Source of the DNA: Stappia sp.
GTDB taxonomy: Bacteria; Pseudomonadota; Alphaproteobacteria; Rhizobiales; Stappiaceae
DNA length: 36,988 nt
Assembly (NCBI GenBank): GCA_002722295.1
Contig: PBLF01000010.1
Location: 77,309-114,296, forward strand
Direction: 5' to 3'
The translations under genes were made by a program, and so were the position numbers. Each line of letters opens with the position of its first letter. Position 1 is the first letter of the stretch. This document shows, piece by piece, positions 15,942 to 23,919 of this stretch. The notes below the pieces were generated by a model. That model was not told where the DNA came from. It made no database searches and saw only the letters and a program-made list of their open reading frames with translations.

Positions 15942-16738
15942 CAGCGTGGCTCCATCGTCTGTCCGCCCGATGTCGAGGGGGTGGTCGAATTGAAGAATTC
16001 CTCGCGGCGGTTCTGCGCCAGATCCTTTGCGGCTTGCTCGGACTGGTACCAGGTGCCCATCATCGTCACCTGTTGCGAGACGAGCCCGCGCAGCTTCTGT
16101 GCCTGGGCGACCTGCTGCGCTGCGATCTCATGGCCGACCTGCAGCGCCTGCATCTGGCCGACAGACGACTGCGACATCGACCGGAGCTGGCTCATCGTCG
16201 ATTCCTCGGAGCTGAACTGGTCGGCCGTCAGTCCCGCCGCCCTGAGTGTCGCTCCGATTGTGTCGCGGTTCGTGTCGGACCAGTCCTGATAGCTCGAAGA
16301 GAAGGTCTGGCCATTGGCGAGGCCCGACTTGAAGTCGGCAAAGCTCTCGAACCGTTGCCGCAGCACGTCATCCGCATTACCCATCGAGAAGGCGATCGAC
16401 TGGCCCTGCTGGACGAGGCTCTGCAACTGCATCAGATCGCTCTCGACCTGACCCCAGACGTGGCTGGGCAGCGTCAGCGTGTTCTGCAGCATGTTTTCGT
16501 AGATTCTGAGCTGGTTCTGGATCTGCTCGGCCAGTTGCGTGATCTGGGTGACCTGGTTCTGGATCTGCTCGGCCGATTGGCCGACGAGACCGACCAACTC
16601 GCCATTGTTGAGGATCTGCGTAAATTCCGTCGCTCCGAAGAACCCGCCGCCGCCGGCATGGGTACTTGTGGCCGACGAGGCTGAGAGGATTGCGGCTATC
16701 GCAATCCTAGCTGTGCGTGAGAATGCGCTTGGCATCAT
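15938..16738 (-). CDS. trbJ: TrbJ, VirB5-like conjugation protein
   Basis: The 266-residue protein has a signal peptide (RIAIAAILSASSATSTHAGG, about residues 10-29) followed by a mostly helical domain rich in Gln, with QILNNGELVGLVGQSAEQIQ and a repeated ITQLAEQIQNQ pattern. TrbJ is the VirB5 counterpart, a minor pilus-associated periplasmic protein. The frame is open upstream to 17008 inside trbE, but AGGAAAGGGGAGTGG lies directly ahead of the ATG at 16736-16738. A second ATG follows immediately, so either may be used. The start overlaps the end of trbE by 32 bases. Confidence 0.93.
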   Translation of the reverse strand: MMPSAFSRTARIAIAAILSASSATSTHAGGGGFFGATEFTQILNNGELVGLVGQSAEQIQNQVTQITQLAEQIQNQLRIYENMLQNTLTLPSHVWGQVESDLMQLQSLVQQGQSIAFSMGNADDVLRQRFESFADFKSGLANGQTFSSSYQDWSDTNRDTIGATLRAAGLTADQFSSEESTMSQLRSMSQSSVGQMQALQVGHEIAAQQVAQAQKLRGLVSQQVTMMGTWYQSEQAAKDLAQNRREEFFNSTTPSTSGGQTMEPRW

Positions 16739-19154
16739 CCACTCCCCTTTCCTCCAGCCAGGCCGCCGGCCAATCGCTGCCATGCGTCTCGCTGAGCTGA
16801 TCAATGCGTTTGAGATTGTCCTTGCCGGACGCGCCGACGAAGGCGAGCGCCACGGGTCCGAGCGCCATGTCAAAGAGCCGCCGGCCTTCGGGCGAGGCGA
16901 CGTAGTATTCGCGCTTGGGAATGGCCGTCGCGACGATCTCGATCTGCCGGTCGTTGAACCCGATGCGTTCGTAAAATTCGCGCGTGCCCGATTCCCGCGC
17001 CGCGCCATTGGGCAGGCAAATCTTGGTCAAGCAGCTTTCCTTGAGCACGTCGATGATGCCGGACTGCTCCGCATCCGAGATCGACTGCGTGGCCAGCACG
17101 ACCGCGCAATTCGCCTTGCGCAGCACCTTGAGCCATTCCCGGATCTTGTCGCGGAACATCGGATGGCCGAGCATCAGCCACGCTTCGTCGAGGATGATGA
17201 GGCTCGGTGCCCCGGTGAGGCGTTTTTCGATGCGGCGGAAGAGATAGAGCAGAACGGGCACGAGATTGCGCTCGCCCATATTCATCAGCTCTTCGACCTC
17301 GAAGGTCTGGAACGATCCAAGTGTCAGACCATCCTCTTCCGCGTCGAGAAGCTGCCCCATCGGCCCATCGACCGTGTAGTGTTGAAGGGCGGTCTTGATT
17401 TCGCGCATCTGCACGCCGCTGACGAAATCGGACAGCGAGCGCCCGCGGGCATTGGCAAGCAGACCGATCTGCCGCGCAATCGCGTTGCGGTGATCCGGAG
17501 TGATCGTCACACCCTGCATGGCGACGAGCGTCTCGACCCATTCTGCCGCCCAAGCGCGGTCACCGTCTGTCGCCAGCTCCGCGAGCGGGCAGAAGGCGAG
17601 CGCTGTCTCCTCCCCGGCCCCGATCTCATAGTGATCTCCGCCCGCGGCCTTCGTCAGCGGATAAAGCGACCTGCCCTTATCGAATGCGAAGATCTGCGCA
17701 TTCTCATAGCGCCGGAACTGTGCGGCGATCAGCGCCAGCAGTGTCGACTTGCCTGATCCCGTCGGGCCGAAGATCAGCGTGTGGCCGACGTCGTCGACGT
17801 GAAGGTTCAATCGGAAAGGAGACGAGCCGCTGGCGACCTGCATGAGCGGCGGGGCATTGGGCGGGTAGAACGGGCACGGGGCGACGGCGCTGCCCGCCCA
17901 TACCGAGTTCACCGGAATGAGATCGGCAAGGTTGCGGGTGTTGATCAGCGGTTCGCGGACATTGGCGTAGGTATTGCCCGGCAGGCTGCCGAGATAGGCC
18001 TCGGTGGCATTGAGGGTTTCAATGCGGGCGCCGAAACCTTCGGCCTGGATCAGCCTCCGGACGGCTTCTGCCTGATCGCGCAGGCGGGCTTCATCCGTGT
18101 CGAACATCACGATGACAGGCGTGTAATAGCCGTAGGCAACAAGCTGGGATGAGGCCTCGGCGATCGCGTCCTCGGTCTCGGCCACCATGGTCATGGCGTC
18201 CTGGTCGAGCGAACGGCTCTGGGTCTGGAAGAGCTGATCGAAGAACGGCCGCACCTTCTGCTGCCACTTCTTGCGGGTGCGCTCGAGTTTTTGCCGCGCC
18301 TCCTGATCGTCGAGGAAGATGAAGCGGCTTGACCAACGATAGGTCAGCGGCATCAGGTCGAGGGAATTCAGGATGCCGGGCCAGCTCTCGGCCGGAAACC
18401 CGTCGATCCCGACGACGGCGAGATAGCTGCCGTCGACCATGGGCGAGAGCCCGTGATGGAACTCGGCCGTCACCAGCCAGTCGAGATACATCGGGATCGC
18501 CGGCAATCTGACCGGATGATTTTCCCCGAGGATGCAGAACCGGATGAACTGGAAGAGCTCGTCGTACCGCGCCTCGTCGCCGCTTTCCGGATGAACGACC
18601 GACTGCGTGACCATACGGCGGATCATCAGGACATTGCCAAGATACTGCTCGACCTCCCGGATCGAGGTCTGGAAAGAGGTGAGCACCCCGTCGGCATAGG
18701 TTTGCGACCGGCTTCCTTCGTCCGAATAGACGTAGCGGGCCATGGCCGAGCGTCGCGGCTCCGGCGGCCGATAGGTCAGGATCAGAGCATGCTGGCTTTC
18801 ATAATGGCCGCGCTCGGCCATGAAATGATCGCGCCGCTGTTCGTCGATTGCGCGGGTCACCGGGTCGGGAAAATGGCAGTCTTCGCGGGCGGGATAGGCC
18901 GTCGTGGGCACGCGAACCGCTTCCACCTGGATCATCCAGCCCGACCCGAGCCGCGAGAGGATGGCGTTGATCTGCCGCGAGACCTCGTTGCGCTCGATAT
19001 TGGTTGAGCTCTCAGAATCCGGCCCGGCAAAATACCATCCCGCCATCAGCGAGCCGTCCTTCAACAGGATGATCCCGTCGGCGACCAGGCCCGCATAGGG
19101 CAGCAGGTCGGAAAAGGACGGCTTTGAGTTCCGGAATTGCTTGAGGGCCACCAT
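16707..19154 (-). CDS. trbE: TrbE, VirB4-like conjugation ATPase
   Basis: The 815-residue protein is the large ATPase of the type IV channel. The N-terminal half is the VirB4-specific domain (DGSLMAGWYFAGPD, QRRDHFMAERGHYESQHAL). The ATPase half has Walker A GPTGSGKSTLL (about residues 462-472), Walker B with SLIILDEAWLMLGHP, and the motif LATQSISDAEQSG typical of VirB4/TrbE/TraC proteins. It acts at the cytoplasmic face of the inner membrane to power pilus assembly and DNA transfer. It begins seven bases after trbD ends. The length is normal and all motifs appear intact. Confidence 0.97.
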   Translation of the reverse strand: MVALKQFRNSKPSFSDLLPYAGLVADGIILLKDGSLMAGWYFAGPDSESSTNIERNEVSRQINAILSRLGSGWMIQVEAVRVPTTAYPAREDCHFPDPVTRAIDEQRRDHFMAERGHYESQHALILTYRPPEPRRSAMARYVYSDEGSRSQTYADGVLTSFQTSIREVEQYLGNVLMIRRMVTQSVVHPESGDEARYDELFQFIRFCILGENHPVRLPAIPMYLDWLVTAEFHHGLSPMVDGSYLAVVGIDGFPAESWPGILNSLDLMPLTYRWSSRFIFLDDQEARQKLERTRKKWQQKVRPFFDQLFQTQSRSLDQDAMTMVAETEDAIAEASSQLVAYGYYTPVIVMFDTDEARLRDQAEAVRRLIQAEGFGARIETLNATEAYLGSLPGNTYANVREPLINTRNLADLIPVNSVWAGSAVAPCPFYPPNAPPLMQVASGSSPFRLNLHVDDVGHTLIFGPTGSGKSTLLALIAAQFRRYENAQIFAFDKGRSLYPLTKAAGGDHYEIGAGEETALAFCPLAELATDGDRAWAAEWVETLVAMQGVTITPDHRNAIARQIGLLANARGRSLSDFVSGVQMREIKTALQHYTVDGPMGQLLDAEEDGLTLGSFQTFEVEELMNMGERNLVPVLLYLFRRIEKRLTGAPSLIILDEAWLMLGHPMFRDKIREWLKVLRKANCAVVLATQSISDAEQSGIIDVLKESCLTKICLPNGAARESGTREFYERIGFNDRQIEIVATAIPKREYYVASPEGRRLFDMALGPVALAFVGASGKDNLKRIDQLSETHGSDWPAAWLEERGVDDAKRILTHS

Positions 19155-19160
19155 GGTCGG

Positions 19161-19460
19161 TCAGTACCTCCGCCAAGGCGACGATGTCGGCCGATAGTTC
19201 GGCCGGTATCCGATGTGACGCAGATAGACCTGCCGCATCATCGGGTCGGCTTTCGCCATGATGCGCAGCACGCCGACAACGCTGATCCAGATCGCAATGC
19301 CCAGCAGCACCGAGAACCAGGTCAGCACGACGAAGATCAGAATGACCGTCGCAAGCCCGGTGACGAGCACCAGTTCGCGGTCGGCGCCCATCAAATGGTT
19401 CGGCCGTGATAGTGCGCGATGGATCCGCGCGGTTGCGAGGGGAGCAACGGATTCAGCCAT
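19161..19460 (-). CDS. trbD: TrbD, VirB3-like inner-membrane protein
   Basis: The 99-residue protein has [19 protein letters not shown], the usual start of TrbD/VirB3, then two adjoining membrane segments ([18 protein letters not shown] and a second near residues 48-64) and a C-terminal tail [12 protein letters not shown]. VirB3-type proteins associate with the VirB4 ATPase at the inner membrane. I chose ATG 19458-19460, preceded by GGGGAGTG, over an in-frame start at 19481. It overlaps trbC by eight bases. Confidence 0.94.
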   Translation of the reverse strand: MAESVAPLATARIHRALSRPNHLMGADRELVLVTGLATVILIFVVLTWFSVLLGIAIWISVVGVLRIMAKADPMMRQVYLRHIGYRPNYRPTSSPWRRY

Positions 19461-19824
19461 CACTCCCCTCCCCCGCCGCACTCAGGTCCGCCTGACCAGG
19501 GAGATCGATCGAGGCGCCCGATGCGCCGAACAGGCCGACGATCTGCGTGGCGCCAAGCAGGATGCCGGCGACCATCACGACATACATCAGCCGCCGCGCG
19601 AAATCGTTGAGCTCGCCGCCGAAGATCAGCATGCCGCCGGCGACCGCGACGGCGGCAAGGGCGATGAAGCCCGCGACCGGCCCCGTGATCGATTCCTGGA
19701 TCGTCTGCAGGGGCCCTTCCCAGGGCAGGCTGCCGCCGGAGCTGGCAAGCGCCGGCGTTGCGGCGGCGCAGGCGATGGCAATCATGAGCCCCAAAGTCAC
19801 GGGGTGGCGGAAATTACGCGGCAT
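19453..19824 (-). CDS. trbC: TrbC, VirB2-like conjugative pilin
   Basis: The 123-residue prepilin has a long signal ([21 protein letters not shown]) and two hydrophobic segments ([19 protein letters not shown] and [20 protein letters not shown]) separated by the polar loop ELNDFARRL, as in VirB2/TrbC pilins, which are processed and assembled into the conjugative pilus. I chose ATG 19822-19824 because GAGGACAGCC lies directly ahead; an in-frame ATG at 19836 has no ribosome site. It overlaps trbB by 11 bases. Confidence 0.93.
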   Translation of the reverse strand: MPRNFRHPVTLGLMIAIACAAATPALASSGGSLPWEGPLQTIQESITGPVAGFIALAAVAVAGGMLIFGGELNDFARRLMYVVMVAGILLGATQIVGLFGASGASIDLPGQADLSAAGEGSDG

Positions 19825-20785
19825 GGCTGTCCTCATCGATCTGTGCGTGATGGTCGGTTTGGTAGTGAGCGCCGTCGAAGCCTCTGAGGTGCATCACGTC
19901 GCGGACACGGCGGCCTGTGGCGGTGCGTTCGATGGAAACGACGAGATCGACCGCTTCCGCGATGACCTCGCGCATTGGCTGTTGGCTCGCCTCTGCGGTG
20001 AGCTGCTCGAGGCGCCGCAGAGCGGAATGCGCATTGTTGGCGTGGATTGTCGTGATGCCGCCTGGGTGGCCGGTATTCCAGGCCTTCAGAAGCGTCAGCG
20101 CGGCGCCGTCCCGAACCTCGCCGACGATAATCCGGTCCGGACGAAGACGCATGGTGCTCTTGAGGAGGCGCCCCATGTCGACCGTGTCCGTCGTGTGCAG
20201 GCAAACCGCGTTTTCCGCGGCGCACTGGATCTCGGCGGTGTCTTCGAGAATGAGCAAACGGTGCGCAGGCGTCTCGCTGACGATCTCGGCGATCACCGCA
20301 TTGGCCAGGGTCGTCTTGCCCGATCCGGTCCCACCCGAGACGACAATGTTCAGGCGATCGTGGACTGCGTGGCGGATCACGCTGGCCTGCAACTTGGTCA
20401 TGACGCCGCTGGACACATAGTCGAACAGCGGGATCAGGCGGGACGCACGTCGGCGGATCGTGAAGCTCGGCGCACTGACAACCGGCGGCAGCAGGCCTTC
20501 GAAGCGATGGCCGTCGATCGGCAACTCGCCGGAGATAATCGGCTGGTCCTCGTCGACCTCGGTTTGCAGGGCGTGGGCGACGGTGCCGATAATGATCTCG
20601 GCCGCGCCTGACTTGAGCTCGCCGATGCGCTCAATCCCCTCCCCCAGCCGTTCGACGAATAGCCGGCCGTCCGGATTGAGCATCACCTCGACGACATTGA
20701 CGTCTTCGAGCGCGGCGCAGATCGTGTCACCAAGCGCATCGCGCAGCTTGCGGATCAGCCGTGACCGAGAGGACGACGCAGTCAT
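19814..20785 (-). CDS. trbB: TrbB, VirB11-like secretion ATPase
   Basis: The 323-residue protein is a hexameric VirB11-type ATPase that energises the conjugation channel from the cytoplasm. It has an N-terminal domain ([20 protein letters not shown]), Walker [16 protein letters not shown] (about residues 147-161), the Asp box ILEDTAEIQ, Walker B region [13 protein letters not shown] and the His box [18 protein letters not shown] 20783-20785 is preceded by GAGAGGAGTGG. It is the first gene of the trb operon. In Ti-type plasmids the quorum-signal synthase traI normally stands just upstream in the same operon, but here there is only the noncoding region shared with repA. Confidence 0.96.
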   Translation of the reverse strand: MTASSSRSRLIRKLRDALGDTICAALEDVNVVEVMLNPDGRLFVERLGEGIERIGELKSGAAEIIIGTVAHALQTEVDEDQPIISGELPIDGHRFEGLLPPVVSAPSFTIRRRASRLIPLFDYVSSGVMTKLQASVIRHAVHDRLNIVVSGGTGSGKTTLANAVIAEIVSETPAHRLLILEDTAEIQCAAENAVCLHTTDTVDMGRLLKSTMRLRPDRIIVGEVRDGAALTLLKAWNTGHPGGITTIHANNAHSALRRLEQLTAEASQQPMREVIAEAVDLVVSIERTATGRRVRDVMHLRGFDGAHYQTDHHAQIDEDSHAA

Positions 20786-20908
20786 AGCGCCACTCCTCTC
20801 GGTGCAATCCGGGCACCATCGTCATGACCAAACAGGGTGTGCATCAAATCCGCCGACACTACTCAAAGGTGAGTTGCGGCTTTTGCCGCATGAGGCGGAA
20901 TCGGTCAT

Positions 20909-20926
20909 CCCGGCAGTTCTGCCGGG
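20909..20926. repeat. Hairpin 1, CCCGGCA/TGCCGGG
   Basis: A perfect inverted repeat with seven-base arms (CCCGGCA, TGCCGGG) and a GTTC loop. It nearly repeats the hairpin at 21066-21085. There is no T-run after it on either strand, so it is not an ordinary terminator. It may be an operator or a structured leader in the trb/rep region. Confidence 0.6.
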
Positions 20927-21065
20927 GTCGTCCTATGATTGGTGCTGGAACCGGCCCTGGCCCGGGCTTTGAGGCGACTCACTTTGCTGAGTCGGGTGCG
21001 AAATTGGCCGATTTCTGCGAATTTCGACTTGTCGAGGTTTGCCGATCAGAAGATTTATCGATGGG

Positions 21066-21085
21066 CCCCGGCAAATATGCCGGGG
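21066..21085. repeat. Hairpin 2, CCCCGGCA/TGCCGGGG
   Basis: A perfect inverted repeat with eight-base arms (CCCCGGCA, TGCCGGGG) and a four-base AATA loop, about 140 bases from hairpin 1 and sharing its arm sequence. It lies about 225 bases ahead of the chosen repA start. A repeated dyad between divergent operons fits a binding site for a shared regulator; the regulator is not identifiable from sequence. Confidence 0.6.
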
Positions 21086-21292
21086 AAAGAATCTGGCGGC
21101 GTTTTTTGACCGTGCTGCGATAACCGATTGAAATATAATAGGAAAACAGCCCTCTTGGTAGCGACTTTCGGATATGCGGCCGACTCGCGTTAAGGGCTCG
21201 TTAACCAAAATAATCTTGCTGGGCCACGCTTCCTGGGTATGATCACGGAAATTCGCCCGTTCTGCGAAATAACCGTGATTGAAGAGATTAGC

Positions 21293-22516
21293 GTGAACGC
21301 TCCGATGCAGATTAACAGATCAGACCTTCCTGATGTAGACGATGTAATCGGCGCTCACGCTGAACTCCTCGGCTCGCAGTTGCACAGCATCAGCGAAGCA
21401 CTTTTCCCTCCTGCGGCAAGCAAGGCGCTTCGAAAATTCACTTCAGGCGAAGCGGCGAAATTGATCGGTGTTTCGGATTCGACCCTGCGAAAAATGTCGT
21501 TGGCGGGTGAAGGCCCACAGCCAGAGACAACGACAAACGGACGACGCTTATACTCGCTCTCCGACATAAACGAGATAAGGCGGATGTTCGCGCGAAGCGC
21601 CCGTGGGCGCGAGGCGATCGAGTTCGTTCCGCACAGGCGGGAGAACGAGCATCTCCAGGTACTCGCTGTTACCAATTTTAAGGGTGGCTCAGGCAAAACT
21701 ACCACCTCTGCGCACCTTGCACAGTATCTGGCGCTTCAGGGGTATCGCGTGCTCGCTGTTGATCTTGATCCGCAAGCGAGCCTGTCTGCGCTGCTGGGTG
21801 TTCTTCCCGAATTGAACGTCGGCCATAACGAGACGCTCTACGCGGCGATTCGATATGACGAAGACCGTCGGCCACTCGGTGATGTGATACGCAACACGTA
21901 CTTCGACGGTCTCGATCTTGTCCCTGGCAATCTCGAGCTCATGGAGTTCGAACATACGACGCCGAAAGCCCTCGCTGACGGAAGTGCGTCCGACGGCGGA
22001 GCGATCTTCTTCGCGCGGATCGCAAGTGCCCTCGACGACGTCGCAGAAGACTACGATGTCGTCGTAATCGATTGCCCTCCCCAGCTCGGGTTTCTCACGC
22101 TCAGCGGCTTATGTGCTGCTACGTCGATGATTGTCACGGTTCACCCGCAAATGCTGGACGTGTCGTCGATGAGCCAGTTCCTTCTGATGACCCGAGACTT
22201 GCTTGGGGTGGTTCGTGACGCTGGCGGACAGCTGAAGTTCGACTTCGTCCGATACCTGCTAACGCGCTACGAGCCGCAAGACGCTCCGCAAACCAAAGTG
22301 GTTGCGCTGCTCCGCAATCTTTTTGATGATCATGTTCTCACCAACCCAATGGTCAAGTCAGCCGCGATTTCCGACGCTGGCCTAACGAAGCAGACGCTAT
22401 ACGAGATCGGGCCTGGCAACCTCACGAGAAGCACATACGATCGTGCAATGGAGTCCCTGAGCGCGGTGAACGGTGAGATCGAAGAGCTGATGCGCGCAGC
22501 ATGGGGGCGATCATGA
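21293..22516 (+). CDS. repA: RepA, ParA-type partition ATPase of repABC
   Basis: The 407-residue protein has an N-terminal helix-turn-helix region (KFTSGEAAKLIGVSDSTLRKMS, shown here as the RepA-type HTH) and a ParA ATPase domain with a deviant Walker A, NFKGGSGKTTT (about residues 128-138), DLDPQASLSALLG and VVIDCPPQLGF. RepA with RepB moves plasmid copies apart, and RepA also represses the repABC promoter. The frame is open from ATG 21239. I prefer GTG 21293 because GAAGAG lies seven bases upstream and the resulting N-terminus (about 38 residues before FPP) matches RepA proteins. The first codons from 21239 have no ribosome site. Confidence 0.95.
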   Translation: MNAPMQINRSDLPDVDDVIGAHAELLGSQLHSISEALFPPAASKALRKFTSGEAAKLIGVSDSTLRKMSLAGEGPQPETTTNGRRLYSLSDINEIRRMFARSARGREAIEFVPHRRENEHLQVLAVTNFKGGSGKTTTSAHLAQYLALQGYRVLAVDLDPQASLSALLGVLPELNVGHNETLYAAIRYDEDRRPLGDVIRNTYFDGLDLVPGNLELMEFEHTTPKALADGSASDGGAIFFARIASALDDVAEDYDVVVIDCPPQLGFLTLSGLCAATSMIVTVHPQMLDVSSMSQFLLMTRDLLGVVRDAGGQLKFDFVRYLLTRYEPQDAPQTKVVALLRNLFDDHVLTNPMVKSAAISDAGLTKQTLYEIGPGNLTRSTYDRAMESLSAVNGEIEELMRAAWGRS

Positions 22517-22547
22517 CGAACGCGGGTTGCCTCTTTGAAGCGAGTGT

Positions 22548-22563
22548 GTTGGTTGCTCCCAAC
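22548..22563. other. parS centromere site 1
   Basis: GTTGGTTGCTCCCAAC fits the repABC-type parS pattern GTTNNNNGCNNNNAAC exactly. It lies 32 bases after repA and is the first of three such sites before repB. RepB is expected to bind it for partition. The pattern is seen directly; the role follows from knowledge of repABC plasmids. Confidence 0.85.
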
Positions 22564-22602
22564 ACGCGACGTTTCCTTCGACGTGAGCCTATTATCGTGG
22601 CT

Positions 22603-22618
22603 GTTGGGAGTTCCCAAC
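22603..22618. other. parS centromere site 2 (one-base variant)
   Basis: GTTGGGAGTTCCCAAC has the GTT and AAC ends and the same inner arms as site 3, but the central GC is GT. It starts 55 bases after site 1. It is probably a lower-affinity RepB site. Confidence 0.75.
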
Positions 22619-22660
22619 AGATCCGCCGTTTAGGCAGAGCAATTGTCCCGAAACAGTGTT

Positions 22661-22676
22661 GTTGGGAGCTCCCAAC
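22661..22676. other. parS centromere site 3
   Basis: GTTGGGAGCTCCCAAC is a perfect 16-base palindrome and an exact match to GTTNNNNGCNNNNAAC. It starts 58 bases after site 2 and 46 bases before the repB start. This is the most likely high-affinity RepB site. Confidence 0.88.
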
Positions 22677-22721
22677 AAGCCCCCTGCCCCGAAGCGGATT
22701 GCCAAACTCGGGTGTGCAGTC

Positions 22722-23726
22722 ATGAGCCGCAAAGACGCAATAAACTCCCTCTATCTCAAGAAGCCGGAGCCGGCTGGCGGCGAAAGCGAGAAGCCATCGG
22801 AGCGCGTACGCACCGGCGCTATTTCGGCGATGGGAACTTCCCTGAAACAGATGACCGATGGCGCCAAGCTGGCGACCCGGCTGCAGGAGCAGCTCGAGAA
22901 AGGCGATGTCGTCGTTGAGATCGAACCCGATACGATCGAGCAGTCTCCTATAGCAGATCGTATCCCGACTGATGTTGATCCGGCCTTTGACGAGCTCGTG
23001 CAGTCCATATCCGACAATGGCCAGCAGGTCCCAATTCTCGTTCGGCCAAGTCCTGCGGGACAAGGGCGATTCCAGATCGCATATGGTCGCCGCAGGCTAA
23101 AAGCTGCGAAGATGCTCAACCGGCCGGTCCGGGCGATAATCCGAAAGCTCACGGACCAGGAACTGATCGTCGCACAAGGTCGTGAAAACCTTGATCGCGA
23201 AGATCTCTCATTCATTGAGAAGGCGTTCTTCGCCAAGAATCTGGAAGACTCCGGCTGCGACCGGTCGACAATTGTCTCGGCGTTGTGTTCCGACAAGTCT
23301 GACGTCAGCAGATACATAGCTGTTGCACGCCGCGTCCCGGAACACCTCGTAAAGCGCATCGGGCCAGCACCAAAGGCCGGTCGTGCGCGCTGGCTCAAGT
23401 TGGCGGACGGGCTCGAGCATGCCGGGGATTCCTTCGAGGTGGATACTATCTTCAGCGATGACAAGATTGCTGGCGCCACCAGCGATGCCCGGTTTCAAGC
23501 AGTCCTGCGCGCGGTTGAACCGAAGAAGACCGGGAAGAAATCCGCAAGCTCCAATATCTGGAAAACGCCGAACGGAAAGCGTGCGGCAAGGATAGAGGAC
23601 CGCAACGGCCGAACGACGCTCACTTTCGAAGACAAGGTCGTTCCGGAGTTTGCGCGGTACATCTCCGCGCAGCTCGACGATCTTTATCGGGAATTTCAAT
23701 CCAGCAGAGAGGAGGGCGGCGACTGA
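22722..23726 (+). CDS. repB: RepB, ParB-type partition protein of repABC
   Basis: The 334-residue protein has the RepB N-terminus (MSRKDAINSLYL), a ParB/Srx-type domain (VPILVRPSPAGQGRFQIAYGRRRLKA with GRR, split at about residues 100-126; RENLDREDLSFIEKAFFAK) and a helix-turn-helix (CSDKSDVSRYIAVARRVPE). It binds parS and stimulates RepA ATPase for plasmid segregation. ATG 22722 fits the family start; the frame extends a further 66 bases upstream through parS site 3. It is 205 bases from repA, with the parS sites between. Confidence 0.95.
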   Translation: MSRKDAINSLYLKKPEPAGGESEKPSERVRTGAISAMGTSLKQMTDGAKLATRLQEQLEKGDVVVEIEPDTIEQSPIADRIPTDVDPAFDELVQSISDNGQQVPILVRPSPAGQGRFQIAYGRRRLKAAKMLNRPVRAIIRKLTDQELIVAQGRENLDREDLSFIEKAFFAKNLEDSGCDRSTIVSALCSDKSDVSRYIAVARRVPEHLVKRIGPAPKAGRARWLKLADGLEHAGDSFEVDTIFSDDKIAGATSDARFQAVLRAVEPKKTGKKSASSNIWKTPNGKRAARIEDRNGRTTLTFEDKVVPEFARYISAQLDDLYREFQSSREEGGD

Positions 23727-23732
23727 AACAAC

Positions 23733-23749
23733 GGCCGGCATGTCCGGCC
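23733..23749. repeat. Hairpin at the repB-repC junction
   Basis: An inverted repeat, GGCCGG (23733-23738) and CCGGCC (23744-23749) around CATGT, starts seven bases after the repB stop. It shares GCCGGCA with the hairpins near repA. In repABC mRNAs folded leaders between repB and repC take part in control of repC by the antisense RNA, and this could be part of that structure. Confidence 0.5.
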
Positions 23750-23764
23750 AGAGAGAAATCTGGC

Positions 23765-23816
23765 AAAGAAAAAGGCCACCGAAATCGCTTCCGGAAGCCC
23801 CTTCTTTAGTCTCAGC
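23765..23816 (-). ncRNA. Candidate antisense countertranscript RNA (RepE/ctRNA)
   Basis: On the minus strand a good promoter is visible: TTGACT (23846-23851) and GATTCT (23823-23828) with a 17-base spacer. Transcription from about 23816 would pass the palindrome GCTTCCGGAAGC and end at a stem (GGCTTCC paired imperfectly with GGTGGCC) followed by TTTTTCTTT (23765-23773). The product would be about 50 bases. repABC plasmids encode such an antisense RNA in exactly this place; it limits RepC synthesis and causes incompatibility. Ends are estimated from sequence only. Confidence 0.65.
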
Positions 23817-23919
23817 AGCTAAAGAATCGCACTTCCGAGAATCACAGTCAAGGCTCTTTTGAGCCGTGAGCGCCTTTTCGGCGAGCAGTTTTCTATTGCC
23901 TAGCGATAGGTGGAAGAAA

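Larger units (their letters stand above)
20786..21292. promoter_or_regulatory. trb/rep divergent intergenic region
   Basis: About 500 bases separate trbB (leftward) from repA (rightward). No gene is visible, and the short frames here have no family features. The region must hold the promoters of both operons. A perfect -10-like TATAAT occurs at 21134-21139, but the nearest TTGACC (21106-21111) is 22 bases away, so I cannot call a standard promoter. Two similar hairpins are listed separately. I looked for a classic Ti-type tra box and saw no convincing copy. Confidence 0.6.

Noticed and set aside
16539..17756. Long plus-strand open frame of 405 codons opposite trbE and trbJ
   Set aside because: It lies antisense to two well-supported genes, is rich in Arg, Asp and His as expected from GC-rich shadow frames, and has no family features.
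21106..21139. TTGACC and TATAAT as a repA promoter
   Set aside because: The 22-base spacer is too long for a standard sigma70 promoter; it is left as an unplaced -10-like box.
21189..21205. GTTAAGGGCTCGTTAAC near repA as a fourth parS site
   Set aside because: The spacing is 17 rather than 16 bases, so it does not fit GTTNNNNGCNNNNAAC.
22501..22725. Small plus-strand frame of 74 codons between repA and repB
   Set aside because: It runs across all three parS sites, overlaps the end of repA and has no protein-like composition. Some repABC plasmids have small proteins here, but nothing supports one in this case.
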